DNA of 11,687 nt from DATARH01 sp036278835 (lineage in GTDB: Bacteria; Pseudomonadota; Alphaproteobacteria; ATCC43930; CGMCC-115725). The position numbers were made by a program, and so were the translations under genes. Below the pieces are notes generated by a model. The model did no database searches. It was not told the origin of the DNA and worked only from the letters and a program-made list of their open reading frames with translations. The stretch covers positions 1 through 11,687 of the forward strand of contig DASUKH010000314.1 in NCBI GenBank assembly GCA_036278835.1, in the 5' to 3' direction. Every line of letters starts with the position of its first letter. The first letter of the stretch is position 1. Positions 5,839-11,687 of the stretch are shown one piece after another.

Positions 5839-7911
5839 GTGGATGGGCGTGACGGGCCGCAGCTGAGGCAGCCTCTGTCGGATGAACATGGGATGGGGCT
5901 GGAGGAGCACTCCCGGCTCGCGGCGCTCGAAGCCGGGGAGATTGGCACCTGGGAGTGGGATCTCGCAGGCGGCCGCATGCGCTGGTCGACGCAGATGTTC
6001 CGCAATATGGGCGTGGAATACCGCGCCGAACTCGATCTCTACCCGGCATTGCTTGGCGTCGCTCATGCCGAGGATCGTGCGCGGGTCGCGGCCGGGTTCG
6101 ACCACTTCCGCACCCGGCCCGGCGCGATGCGCTTGGAGTTCCGGATTGTCTGGCCCGACGGCAGGGTGCGCTGGCTGGTGTTTCTCGGCCGGGTCGAGGC
6201 CGATGCCGACGGCCGCCCCACCCGGATGCTGGGGATCACGATCGATAGCTCGGCGCGGCGTTTTCGCGAGCAGGCGGCCGAGGCGGCGGTGCGCGACAGC
6301 GAGCGCCGGCTCCGCGAGCTGAACGAACGCCTCGAACAGCTGGCCGAGCAGCGGGCTCGCCAGCTCGACGCCAGCCGTGCCCAGATTCAGGCCATTTTCG
6401 ACAACTCGCCCGATTGGCAGACGCTGTTCCGCGCCGCCAAGGACGGTCGCTTTCTCTACGAGGATTTGAACCACGCGACGGAGCGCGCCTACGGGCTTGG
6501 CCGCGGCGAGGTGATCGGGCGGGCGGTTGAGGACATTCTCGGTCCCGAGCAGTCGGCTTTGCCGCTGAGTTATATGCGCGCCTGCGTCGCGACCGGCGAG
6601 AACCAGCGCTATACCGCGCGCCGCATTCTGGCCGGGGTTGCCCGGTCGATCGATGTGATGTTCGTGCGCGTCCCGGAGAAATCGGACGGCGACTGGCTGA
6701 TCATGTCGACCGCTCGCGACATCACCGAGCGCGAGGCGATCGAGCAGCAATTGCGGCAGGCGCAGAAGATGGAGGCGGTCGGGCATCTGACCGGCGGCAT
6801 CGCGCACGACTTCAACAATCTCCTGACCGCGATCATCGGCAATCTCGAATTGCTGCACACCCGCGCCGGGGCCGATCCGGCGGCGGCGCGCCACGTCCAG
6901 GCGGCGCAGCGTGCGGCCGAGAACGGGGCGCGGCTGACTGAGCAATTGCTGGCGTTCTCGCGCCGCCAGCATTTGCAGCCGCGCGCCGTCAATCTCAATG
7001 CGGTGATCAGCGAGATGGGCGACATGCTGGCCCGCACGATCGGCAGCACGGTCAAGGTCAGGAGCGAGTTGGAGCCGGATATATGGCCGGCTCTCGTCGA
7101 TCCGACCCAGATCGAGATTGCGATCCTCAATCTGGCGATCAATGCCCGCGACGCGATGCCGCTCGGCGGCACCCTGACGATCGAAACCCGCAACCTCGAC
7201 GGTGCCGACGGCGCGTTGCCGCGCGAACTCGACGGCCGGGATTGCGTCTGCGTCTCGGTGCGCGACACCGGCACCGGAATGAGTGAGGAGGTGCTGCGCT
7301 CGGCGGTCGAGCCGTTCTTTACCACCAAGGACCCCGGCAAGGGATCGGGCCTGGGGCTCAGCCAGGTTTACGGCATGGTGCGGCAATCGGACGGCGCCCT
7401 GCGCATCGAGAGCCGGCCGGATGACGGCACCGCCGTTCATCTTTATCTGCCGCGCGCCGCCGCTGCCGAGGCCGCAGTGCAGCAAAGCCGCGAGCGCTCC
7501 GCTGCGCGGGCGCGGGGAGCCCGCATCCTGGTGGTCGATGACGACCCCGGGGTGCGCGAGATCACCGTGCAGATGCTCCGCGAAGCCGGCTATGGGGTGG
7601 CCGACGTCGTTGGCGGGCCGGCCGCGCTGGCCGCGTTGGAGCGCGGCGAAGTTTACGACCTGATCGTCGTCGATGTGGCGATGCCGGGGATGAGCGGGGT
7701 CGAGACGGTGAGGCGCGCCCGCGAACGCTGGCCGGCGCAGCGCGCCCTTTATATCACCGGATATGCCGATATCGGAGGCGCTGACCTCGTGACCGCGGGC
7801 GAGCCGGTCGTCAAGAAGCCGTTCCGATTCAGCGAGCTGCAGGAAGCGGTGCGCGGCGCGCTGCGGCGCCCGGCCGACACCGCTAAAGTCATCCGCCTGC
7901 GCCGCGGATGA
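5839..7911 (+). CDS. PAS-domain hybrid sensor histidine kinase with C-terminal receiver
   Basis: A 690-residue cytosolic hybrid kinase with no membrane segment. Order of domains: PAS/PAC at about 27-137 (GTWEWD, WPDGRVRWLVFLGRVEADADG), a coiled-coil linker at 141-180, a second PAS at 182-298 ending DITERE, a HisKA dimerisation domain with phospho-acceptor H323 in GGIAHDFNNLL, a HATPase with N box NARDAM (N435), G1 DTGTG (476-480) and GKGSGLGL (500-507), then a receiver (561-677) with ILVVDDDP, phospho-acceptor D612 in VVDVAMPGMSG and K660 in VVKKPF. All catalytic residues are present. I chose GTG 5839 because AAAGGA lies 8 nt upstream and it fits the promoter; ATG 5893 is an alternative without a good ribosome site. 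No cognate output regulator lies next to it, so it probably feeds a phosphorelay elsewhere. The ligand is unknown. Confidence 0.93.
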   Translation: MDGRDGPQLRQPLSDEHGMGLEEHSRLAALEAGEIGTWEWDLAGGRMRWSTQMFRNMGVEYRAELDLYPALLGVAHAEDRARVAAGFDHFRTRPGAMRLEFRIVWPDGRVRWLVFLGRVEADADGRPTRMLGITIDSSARRFREQAAEAAVRDSERRLRELNERLEQLAEQRARQLDASRAQIQAIFDNSPDWQTLFRAAKDGRFLYEDLNHATERAYGLGRGEVIGRAVEDILGPEQSALPLSYMRACVATGENQRYTARRILAGVARSIDVMFVRVPEKSDGDWLIMSTARDITEREAIEQQLRQAQKMEAVGHLTGGIAHDFNNLLTAIIGNLELLHTRAGADPAAARHVQAAQRAAENGARLTEQLLAFSRRQHLQPRAVNLNAVISEMGDMLARTIGSTVKVRSELEPDIWPALVDPTQIEIAILNLAINARDAMPLGGTLTIETRNLDGADGALPRELDGRDCVCVSVRDTGTGMSEEVLRSAVEPFFTTKDPGKGSGLGLSQVYGMVRQSDGALRIESRPDDGTAVHLYLPRAAAAEAAVQQSRERSAARARGARILVVDDDPGVREITVQMLREAGYGVADVVGGPAALAALERGEVYDLIVVDVAMPGMSGVETVRRARERWPAQRALYITGYADIGGADLVTAGEPVVKKPFRFSELQEAVRGALRRPADTAKVIRLRRG

Positions 7912-7926
7912 CCGGCGCCCGCACCT

Positions 7927-8205
7927 TCAGTCCACTGGCTCGGGGTTGGCAGGCAGTTTCGACAGGCGGCCCTCGGCGGCCTGACGGTCTTGTTCCGCCT
8001 GCTGCTCCAATTCATCGGCAAGATCGAGCAGCGCGCGCACTGCCTGCCGGTCGTTGATCTGCCGCGCCAGACGGCGGCAGCGGGCCGCCTGCTCGCGCAA
8101 GCTTCGTGCGGTCAACGCCAGCTGTTCAGAAATTTCCTCGACCATCGCCTGCGCCTCACGGCCGGTCACGCTCCCGTCTGCCGGCATCACCCCTCGTATG
8201 AACAT
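7927..8205 (-). CDS. Small coiled-coil hypothetical protein
   Basis: A basic, highly helical protein of up to 92 residues. Its core, SLREQAARCRRLARQINDRQAVRALLDLADELEQQAEQ in overlapping pieces, is a heptad-like amphipathic helix pair resembling small uncharacterised proteins frequent in alphaproteobacteria. No enzymatic motif is visible. The start is uncertain. ATG 8205 directly abuts the upstream gene's stop codon (TAG-ATG) but has no ribosome site of its own. ATG 8187 has GAGGGG too close. ATG 8145 (72 residues, MVEEISEQL...) has GAGG about 8 nt upstream and begins where the helical core begins. The ORF ends 15 bp from the convergent kinase gene. Function unknown. Confidence 0.6.
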   Translation of the reverse strand: MFIRGVMPADGSVTGREAQAMVEEISEQLALTARSLREQAARCRRLARQINDRQAVRALLDLADELEQQAEQDRQAAEGRLSKLPANPEPVD

Positions 8206-8346
8206 CTATCGCCGCGGCGGGTTCGATCGCCGCGTCGGGATACGCAGGTAAATCCGCTGCCGTGTCCCCGCCGCGATTTCGGGGAAGGCCTCGCGCCATA
8301 ATTCGCGCAGGCGTTCCATCACCCGCGCCAACTGCTCCTGCATCAT
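8206..8346 (-). CDS. Very small basic hypothetical protein (46 residues)
   Basis: A 46-residue ORF (MMQEQLARVMERLRELWREA at the N-terminus, then an arginine/proline-rich tail ending RRSNPPRR). The ATG at 8346 is preceded by AGGAG at 7 nt, one of the better ribosome sites in the window, which is the main support for it being real. The N-terminal 20 residues form an amphipathic helix and the tail is strongly basic, so binding to nucleic acid or to an acidic partner is conceivable. Its stop codon is immediately followed by an ATG of the next small gene, suggesting coupled translation. No family is recognised, and it could be a chance ORF in GC-rich DNA. Confidence 0.45.
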   Translation of the reverse strand: MMQEQLARVMERLRELWREAFPEIAAGTRQRIYLRIPTRRSNPPRR

Positions 8347-8591
8347 GGTTCCGCTCCTGTGTCCCGGCGGCCGCTTCGCGCGGCCGTCTGCATCCCATCT
8401 CACTATCCCAACACGGGCCGACGGGGCCGGTTGCCGGTAGCGCGAGGCGGTTGATCGCAGGCACTGCCGGACGCCGGATCCGTTTCGCCGATGCTCCGGG
8501 CGCTGAATGGTTGCGATGAAAAAGCAATCGCCGGGTATCGCTCTTCCCGCCGCCCGCCCAGATTGGCACCATGCTGATCGGGAGAGAGGCC

Positions 8592-9659
8592 ATGCTGAAT
8601 AGCGAACAATGCTGGGCCGTGGTGGCGGCCCGCAACCCGGGGGCCGACGGCGCCTTCGTCTATGCCGTGCGGACAACCGGGATTTATTGCCGGCCGGGCT
8701 GCGCGTCGCGGCCGCCGCGGCGCGAGAACGTGACGTTTTTCGATACGCCCGCCGCCGCCGAGGCGGCCGGCTTTCGGCCGTGCAAGCGCTGCCGCCCGGC
8801 AGAGGAGTCGGCCGAGGCGCGGCACCTCGCGGCAATCGATCGCGCCTGCGCGCTGATCCGTGCCCGCGACAGCCTGCCGAGCCTCGCCGAACTGGCCGGC
8901 GCCGCCGGTCTCAGTCGCTTCCATTTTCACCGGGTGTTCAAGCAGGTGACCGGCGCGACGCCGGGCGAATGGGGCCGGGCCTACCGGCTCGGACAGTTTG
9001 CCGCCCGGCTGGAGACCGGCGAGAGCGTCGCGCAATCGGTCTATGCCGCCGGTTTTGGCGCCAGCTCGCGGGCCTATGCCGAGGCGGCAAGCGGTCTCGG
9101 CATGACCCCCGGGAGATGCCGGCGCGGCGGCGACGGGGAGACGATCCGCTTCACCATCGTCGCCACCCCGCTCGGCCATGCGATCGTCGCCGCAACGGAA
9201 CGCGGCGTCTGCCACAGCGCGCTCGGCGACGACCCGGTGGCGCTCGAAGCAGGATTGCGGGGGCGTTTTCCGGCCGCCGACCTGGCCGAGGCGAACGCCG
9301 CGCTCACCGAGTGGGCGGCGCGCATCGTCGGCTTCATCACCCGGCCCGAGGCGCAGCCGGAGCTGCCGCTCGATATTCGCGGCACCGCCTTTCAGGCGCA
9401 GGTCTGGCGGGCCTTGCAGAAGATCCCGTTGGGGCGGACCACGAGCTACCGCGACCTCGCTGCCGCGCTCGGCCGGCCGAATGCGGTCCGCGCGGTGGCG
9501 CGGGCCTGCGCCGGCAACGATCTGGCGGTGCTGGTGCCGTGCCATCGGGTGGTGCGCAGCGACGGCGCGCTGGCCGGTTATCGCTGGGGCATCGAGCGCA
9601 AGCGCGAATTGCTGGCGCGCGAGCGGGCGGCGGCGGAACGCGATGCAGCCGCCGAGTGA
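8592..9659 (+). CDS. ada: Bifunctional Ada: alkyl-DNA methyltransferase and transcriptional activator
   Basis: Ada repairs O6-alkylguanine and methyl phosphotriesters by irreversible self-methylation; the methylated form activates the adaptive-response genes. The protein has 355 residues (E. coli Ada has 354) with all three parts. The N-terminal zinc/phosphotriester domain has C33 and C37 (TTGIYCRPGC) and C64 and C67 (FRPCKRCRP). The AraC-type DNA-binding domain spans about 80-178 (LAELAGAAGLSRFHFHRVFKQ). The C-terminal methyltransferase domain has LVPCHRVVRSDG with active-site C317 and the downstream GGYRWG-like motif AGYRWGIERK. I chose ATG 8592, since GAGAGGCC precedes it; ATG 8571 is seven codons upstream with a weaker site. 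Its 3' end overlaps the next gene by 17 bp, implying coexpression. Autoregulation by Ada is likely from the family. Confidence 0.95.
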   Translation: MLNSEQCWAVVAARNPGADGAFVYAVRTTGIYCRPGCASRPPRRENVTFFDTPAAAEAAGFRPCKRCRPAEESAEARHLAAIDRACALIRARDSLPSLAELAGAAGLSRFHFHRVFKQVTGATPGEWGRAYRLGQFAARLETGESVAQSVYAAGFGASSRAYAEAASGLGMTPGRCRRGGDGETIRFTIVATPLGHAIVAATERGVCHSALGDDPVALEAGLRGRFPAADLAEANAALTEWAARIVGFITRPEAQPELPLDIRGTAFQAQVWRALQKIPLGRTTSYRDLAAALGRPNAVRAVARACAGNDLAVLVPCHRVVRSDGALAGYRWGIERKRELLARERAAAERDAAAE

Positions 9660-10341
9660 GGCGGATTGGGCGGCGGCGCAGTCGGCGCTCGACGAGCGCG
9701 GCCACGCCGTCCTGCCCGGGCTGATTGACGCCGGGGAATGCGCCGCGCTCGCCGCGCTCTACCCGGACGACGCCGCGTTCCGCTCGCGCGTCGTCATGGC
9801 ACGGCACAATTTCGGGCAGGGCGAATACAAGTACCTGCGCTACCCGCTGCCGCCGCTGGTGGCGCGGCTGCGCGCTCTGCTCTATGCCGGGCTGGCGCCG
9901 GTCGCCAATCGCTGGAACGAGCGGTTGCGGCTCGATCCGCGTTTCCCGGCGGGCCTTGAGGAGTATCTCGCGCGCTGCCACGCCGCCGGACAGTGCCGCC
10001 CGACCCCGCTGATCCTCAAATACGGGGCCGGCGACTACAACTGCCTGCACCAGGACCTGTACGGCGACCTGGTCTTTCCGCTGCAGGCGACGGTGCTGTT
10101 GAGCGACCCGAAAAATGATTTCACCGGCGGCGAATTCCTGCTGGTCGAGCAGCGCCCGCGCATGCAGTCGAAAGGCGAGGTGGTGCCGCTGGCGCAGGGC
10201 GACGCGGTGGTCTTCGCCGTCAACCATCGTCCGGTCGGCGGCGCGCGCGGCTATTACCGGGCGGCGATGCGCCACGGCGTCAGCCGGCTGCATGCCGGCC
10301 GCCGCTTCACCCTCGGCCTCATCTTCCACGACGCGGCGTGA
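9643..10341 (+). CDS. 2-oxoglutarate/Fe(II)-dependent oxygenase, probable nucleic-acid-type, in ada operon
   Basis: A 232-residue double-stranded beta-helix oxygenase. The iron triad is visible as H136 and D138 in NCLHQDLYGDLVFPLQATVLLSD and H211 in MRHGVSRLHAGRRFTLGLIFHD, with R221 the likely 2-oxoglutarate anchor about 10 residues after the distal histidine. The conserved N-terminal stretch HAVLPGLIDAGEC and FGQGEYKYLRYPLP resemble the uncharacterised bacterial family sometimes called Oxygenase-NA (formerly DUF2086; family name from memory). It is distinct from AlkB. The ATG at 9643 lies inside the last codons of ada, so the two are translationally coupled. This context points to a role in alkylation damage, perhaps oxidative dealkylation of nucleic acid, but protein hydroxylation is not excluded. 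A REP-like hairpin follows. Confidence 0.88.
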   Translation: MQPPSEADWAAAQSALDERGHAVLPGLIDAGECAALAALYPDDAAFRSRVVMARHNFGQGEYKYLRYPLPPLVARLRALLYAGLAPVANRWNERLRLDPRFPAGLEEYLARCHAAGQCRPTPLILKYGAGDYNCLHQDLYGDLVFPLQATVLLSDPKNDFTGGEFLLVEQRPRMQSKGEVVPLAQGDAVVFAVNHRPVGGARGYYRAAMRHGVSRLHAGRRFTLGLIFHDAA

Positions 10342-10343
10342 TG

Positions 10344-10391
10344 CGGACCGCGGGCCTCCGGCCCGCATGCTGGCGGGGCGCCGGCGGTCCG
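10344..10391. repeat. Nested GC-rich hairpins after the oxygenase gene
   Basis: An inner hairpin GCGGGCC-TCC-GGCCCGC (10350-10366) lies within an outer pair CGGACCG (10344-10350) and CGGTCCG (10385-10391). It begins 3 bp after the oxygenase stop. No T-run follows, so it is at best an mRNA 3'-end stabiliser or a factor-dependent terminator. Confidence 0.5.
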
Positions 10392-10421
10392 AACCAGCAG
10401 TGAACCGGCCGGCCACGGTTT

Positions 10422-10458
10422 GATGGGCTTCTCCCGGCTTTGCCGGGAAAAGCCCATC
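10422..10458. repeat. Strong intergenic hairpin between convergent genes
   Basis: A 17-bp stem with one mismatch and a TTT loop (10422-10438 pairing with 10442-10458), of the GATGGGCTT/AAGCCCATC type found as dispersed intergenic repeats in proteobacteria. It sits midway between the convergent oxygenase and carboxymuconolactone-decarboxylase-like genes, where it could end transcription from both sides, although no U-run is present. Confidence 0.7.
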
Positions 10459-10488
10459 CTACGGATATCGGGCGCGAACGAAGGTTGG

Positions 10489-10812
10489 TCAGCCCTTCTC
10501 GAACACGTCCTTGGCGACGAGGGCGGCGGTCATGGCGGCGGGCCAGCCGGCGTAGAAGGCGAGGTGGGTGATCAACTCGCCGATCTCGTCCTTGGTGACG
10601 CCGTTGGCGAGGGCGCGCTGCAAATGGCCTTCGAGCTGCTTCTCGCGGCCGAGCGCGATGAGGCTTGCGACCGTGATCAGGCTGCGGTCGCGCCGCGACA
10701 GGCCGGGGCGCTCCCAGACATCGGCATAGATCACCTTGTCGGAAATCTCGGCGAGCTTCGGCACGATGGCGCGGACGGCTTCGCGGGCTGGAGAGGTCGG
10801 TTGCGGGGGCAT
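10489..10812 (-). CDS. Carboxymuconolactone decarboxylase (PcaC)-family protein
   Basis: A 107-residue all-helical protein of the carboxymuconolactone decarboxylase/AhpD superfamily. The family stretch is clear: LSRRDRSLITVASLIALGREKQLEGHLQRALANGVTKDEIGELITHLAFYAGWPAAMTA in overlapping segments, with H63 in EGHLQRAL and H83 in ITHLAFY. It contains no cysteine at all, so it cannot be an AhpD-type peroxidase with a CxxC centre and belongs to the PcaC-like branch, whose best-known member decarboxylates gamma-carboxymuconolactone in protocatechuate breakdown. I chose ATG 10812, preceded by GGAGGAAGC, over ATG 10836, which lacks a ribosome site. It lies 88 bp downstream of livF, possibly in the same transcript. 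The exact substrate is uncertain. Confidence 0.9.
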   Translation of the reverse strand: MPPQPTSPAREAVRAIVPKLAEISDKVIYADVWERPGLSRRDRSLITVASLIALGREKQLEGHLQRALANGVTKDEIGELITHLAFYAGWPAAMTAALVAKDVFEKG

Positions 10813-10815
10813 GCT

Positions 10816-10821
10816 TCCTCC
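10816..10821 (-). promoter_or_regulatory. Ribosome binding site fixing the PcaC-like start
   Basis: GGAGGA on the minus strand just before the ATG at 10812. It selects this codon over the in-frame ATG eight codons upstream at 10836. Confidence 0.65.
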
Positions 10822-10900
10822 GTTGGTTGGGTTCATAGGGCTGGCGGGTGCGGGTGTGGCGGCGTGAGTTTATGCCAGCGCGCGCGGTCCCTTCAACGCA

Positions 10901-11596
10901 TCAGACGGTCAGATAGCGGCTGCGGATCGTCTCGGCCTCGGCGCGGAAGGCGGCGGGGGCGGCGCTGTAAACGATCCGCCCCTTGACCATGATTGCGAGG
11001 CGGTCGGCGACCTCCTCGGCGAGCCGCATGTTCTGCTCGACCAGGAGGATCGTCACCCCGTCGGCCGAGAGGCGGCGGATCACCCCGGCCAGTTCGCGCA
11101 CCACCAGCGGCGCCAAGCCCTGGCTCGGCTCGTCGAGCAGCACCACCTTGGGGTCGCTAACCAGCGCCCGGGCGATTGCCAGCATCTGCTGTTCGCCGCC
11201 CGACAGCTGCGCCCCCTTGTTGCCGGCGCGCTCGCGCAATGCCGGGAACAGCTCGAACAATCTCGGCAGCGGCCACGTCCGGGCCGGGCGCCGCTCGGCC
11301 ACCCGGATGTTCTCGACGACGCTGAGATCGGGGAAAATCAGCCGCCCCTCCGGAACGTAGGCGACCCCGGCGCGCGCCACCCGGTGCGGCGGCCAGCCGG
11401 CGATGTCGGCGCCGTCGAGCATGACCCGGCCCGAACTCGCCTGCACCAGCCCCATGACCGTGCGCACGGTGGTGGTCTTGCCGACCCCGTTGCGGCCGAG
11501 GATCGTCACGATCGCGCCGTCCGGCACCTCGAGGTCGACGCCCTGCAGCACGTGGCTCGGGCCGTAATGGGCGTTGAGGGCTTCGAGCGCCAGCAT
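10901..11596 (-). CDS. livF: Branched-chain amino acid-type ABC transporter ATPase LivF
   Basis: A 231-residue cytosolic ATPase of the LivF type, which powers import of branched-chain amino acids or, in related systems, urea or aromatic acids, as a heterodimer with LivG on LivH/LivM. Motifs are complete: Walker A GRNGVGKTT (34-42), Q-loop region VPEGRLIFPDLSVVENI (81-97), signature LSGGEQQ (131-137), Walker B VVLLDE (151-156) and LLVEQN with Q188 in place of the switch histidine, as is usual for LivF. Length is normal. Its ATG overlaps the livG stop (TGATG), the hallmark of a coupled liv operon. The substrate cannot be read from the ATPase; UrtE is the main alternative. Confidence 0.93.
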   Translation of the reverse strand: MLALEALNAHYGPSHVLQGVDLEVPDGAIVTILGRNGVGKTTTVRTVMGLVQASSGRVMLDGADIAGWPPHRVARAGVAYVPEGRLIFPDLSVVENIRVAERRPARTWPLPRLFELFPALRERAGNKGAQLSGGEQQMLAIARALVSDPKVVLLDEPSQGLAPLVVRELAGVIRRLSADGVTILLVEQNMRLAEEVADRLAIMVKGRIVYSAAPAAFRAEAETIRSRYLTV

Positions 11597-11687
11597 CAGG
11601 CGAGCCCGCCGAGATAGGCCGCCTGCACTTCTTTGTCTTGCCGCACCTCCTCGGGGGTGCCGTCGGCGATAACGGCGCCGCGGTGCA
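11596..11687 (-). CDS. livG: ABC transporter ATPase LivG, C-terminal fragment
   Basis: Only the last 29 codons are in the window. They read HRGAVIADGTPEEVRQDKEV followed by QAAYLGGLA and a TGA, which matches the conserved C-terminus of LivG ATPases (a G-x2-IA-x-GTPEEV stretch followed by an AYLG end). The stop codon shares a base with the livF start. The ATPase core, permeases and binding protein would lie beyond the right edge. The truncation is a window-edge effect. Confidence 0.85.
   Translation of the reverse strand, partial: HRGAVIADGTPEEVRQDKEVQAAYLGGLA

Noticed and set aside
5692..7485. A 597-codon minus-strand ORF opposite the hybrid kinase
   Set aside because: The kinase carries every catalytic motif of its class on the plus strand, so this frame is a shadow.
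8500..8560. Possible sigma-70 promoter or dyad (TTGC...GCAA) ahead of ada
   Set aside because: The candidate -35/-10 spacing is about 19 bp with a poor -10, and the dyad arms are only 4-5 bp; neither is convincing.
8403..9545. A 380-codon minus-strand ORF opposite ada
   Set aside because: Ada is unmistakable on the plus strand; the opposite frame has no motifs.
9337..10416. A 359-codon minus-strand ORF opposite ada and the oxygenase
   Set aside because: Antisense shadow of two supported genes.

Overview
The window is GC-rich bacterial chromosome and reads as an alphaproteobacterium. The indications are a glnB-glnA pair behind a sigma-54-type promoter, a promoter of the EcfG (general stress response) type, LivF/LivG transport ATPases, and very GC-rich third codon positions that leave long antisense open frames. 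I cannot assign a genus from sequence alone. Genes are densely packed and no gene-free stretch exceeds 300 bp. I see no tRNA, rRNA, CRISPR array, transposase or phage gene.

Layout. (1) 1-1574, minus strand: glnB followed by glnA, which runs off the left edge. This is the core nitrogen-assimilation pair. A near-consensus sigma-54 promoter (1614-1630) lies ahead of glnB, and a palindromic repeat pair fills the intercistronic gap. (2) 1728-5670, minus strand: a probable catabolic cluster, in transcription order a 61-residue two-helix membrane peptide, an SMP-30/gluconolactonase-type lactonase, a 4-hydroxyphenylacetate-3-hydroxylase (HpaB)-type flavin monooxygenase and an amidohydrolase-2 TIM-barrel enzyme. 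A 28-bp-arm palindromic repeat separates the last gene from the others. Hydroxylase, lactonase and amidohydrolase together suggest degradation of an aromatic or lactone-forming compound, but the substrate is not identifiable here. (3) 5839-7911, plus strand: a soluble PAS-PAS-HisKA-HATPase-REC hybrid sensor kinase, preceded at ideal distance by a perfect GGAAC-N16-CGTT motif. (4) 7927-8346, minus strand: two small uncharacterised proteins whose stop and possible start codons abut. (5) 8592-10341, plus strand: ada (alkyl-DNA repair and regulation), overlapping by 17 bp a 2OG-Fe(II) oxygenase, a likely alkylation-damage operon. (6) 10342-10488: two strong hairpins between convergent genes. (7) 10489-11687, minus strand: a small carboxymuconolactone-decarboxylase-family protein downstream of livF, and the tail of livG from a branched-chain-amino-acid-type ABC importer.

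Most of the window is recognisable housekeeping and accessory metabolism. I do not see a clearly new large system. The points most worth following up are the EcfG-type promoter on the hybrid kinase, the ada/oxygenase operon, the unassigned hydroxylase-lactonase-amidohydrolase cluster, and the two unannotated-type small proteins.
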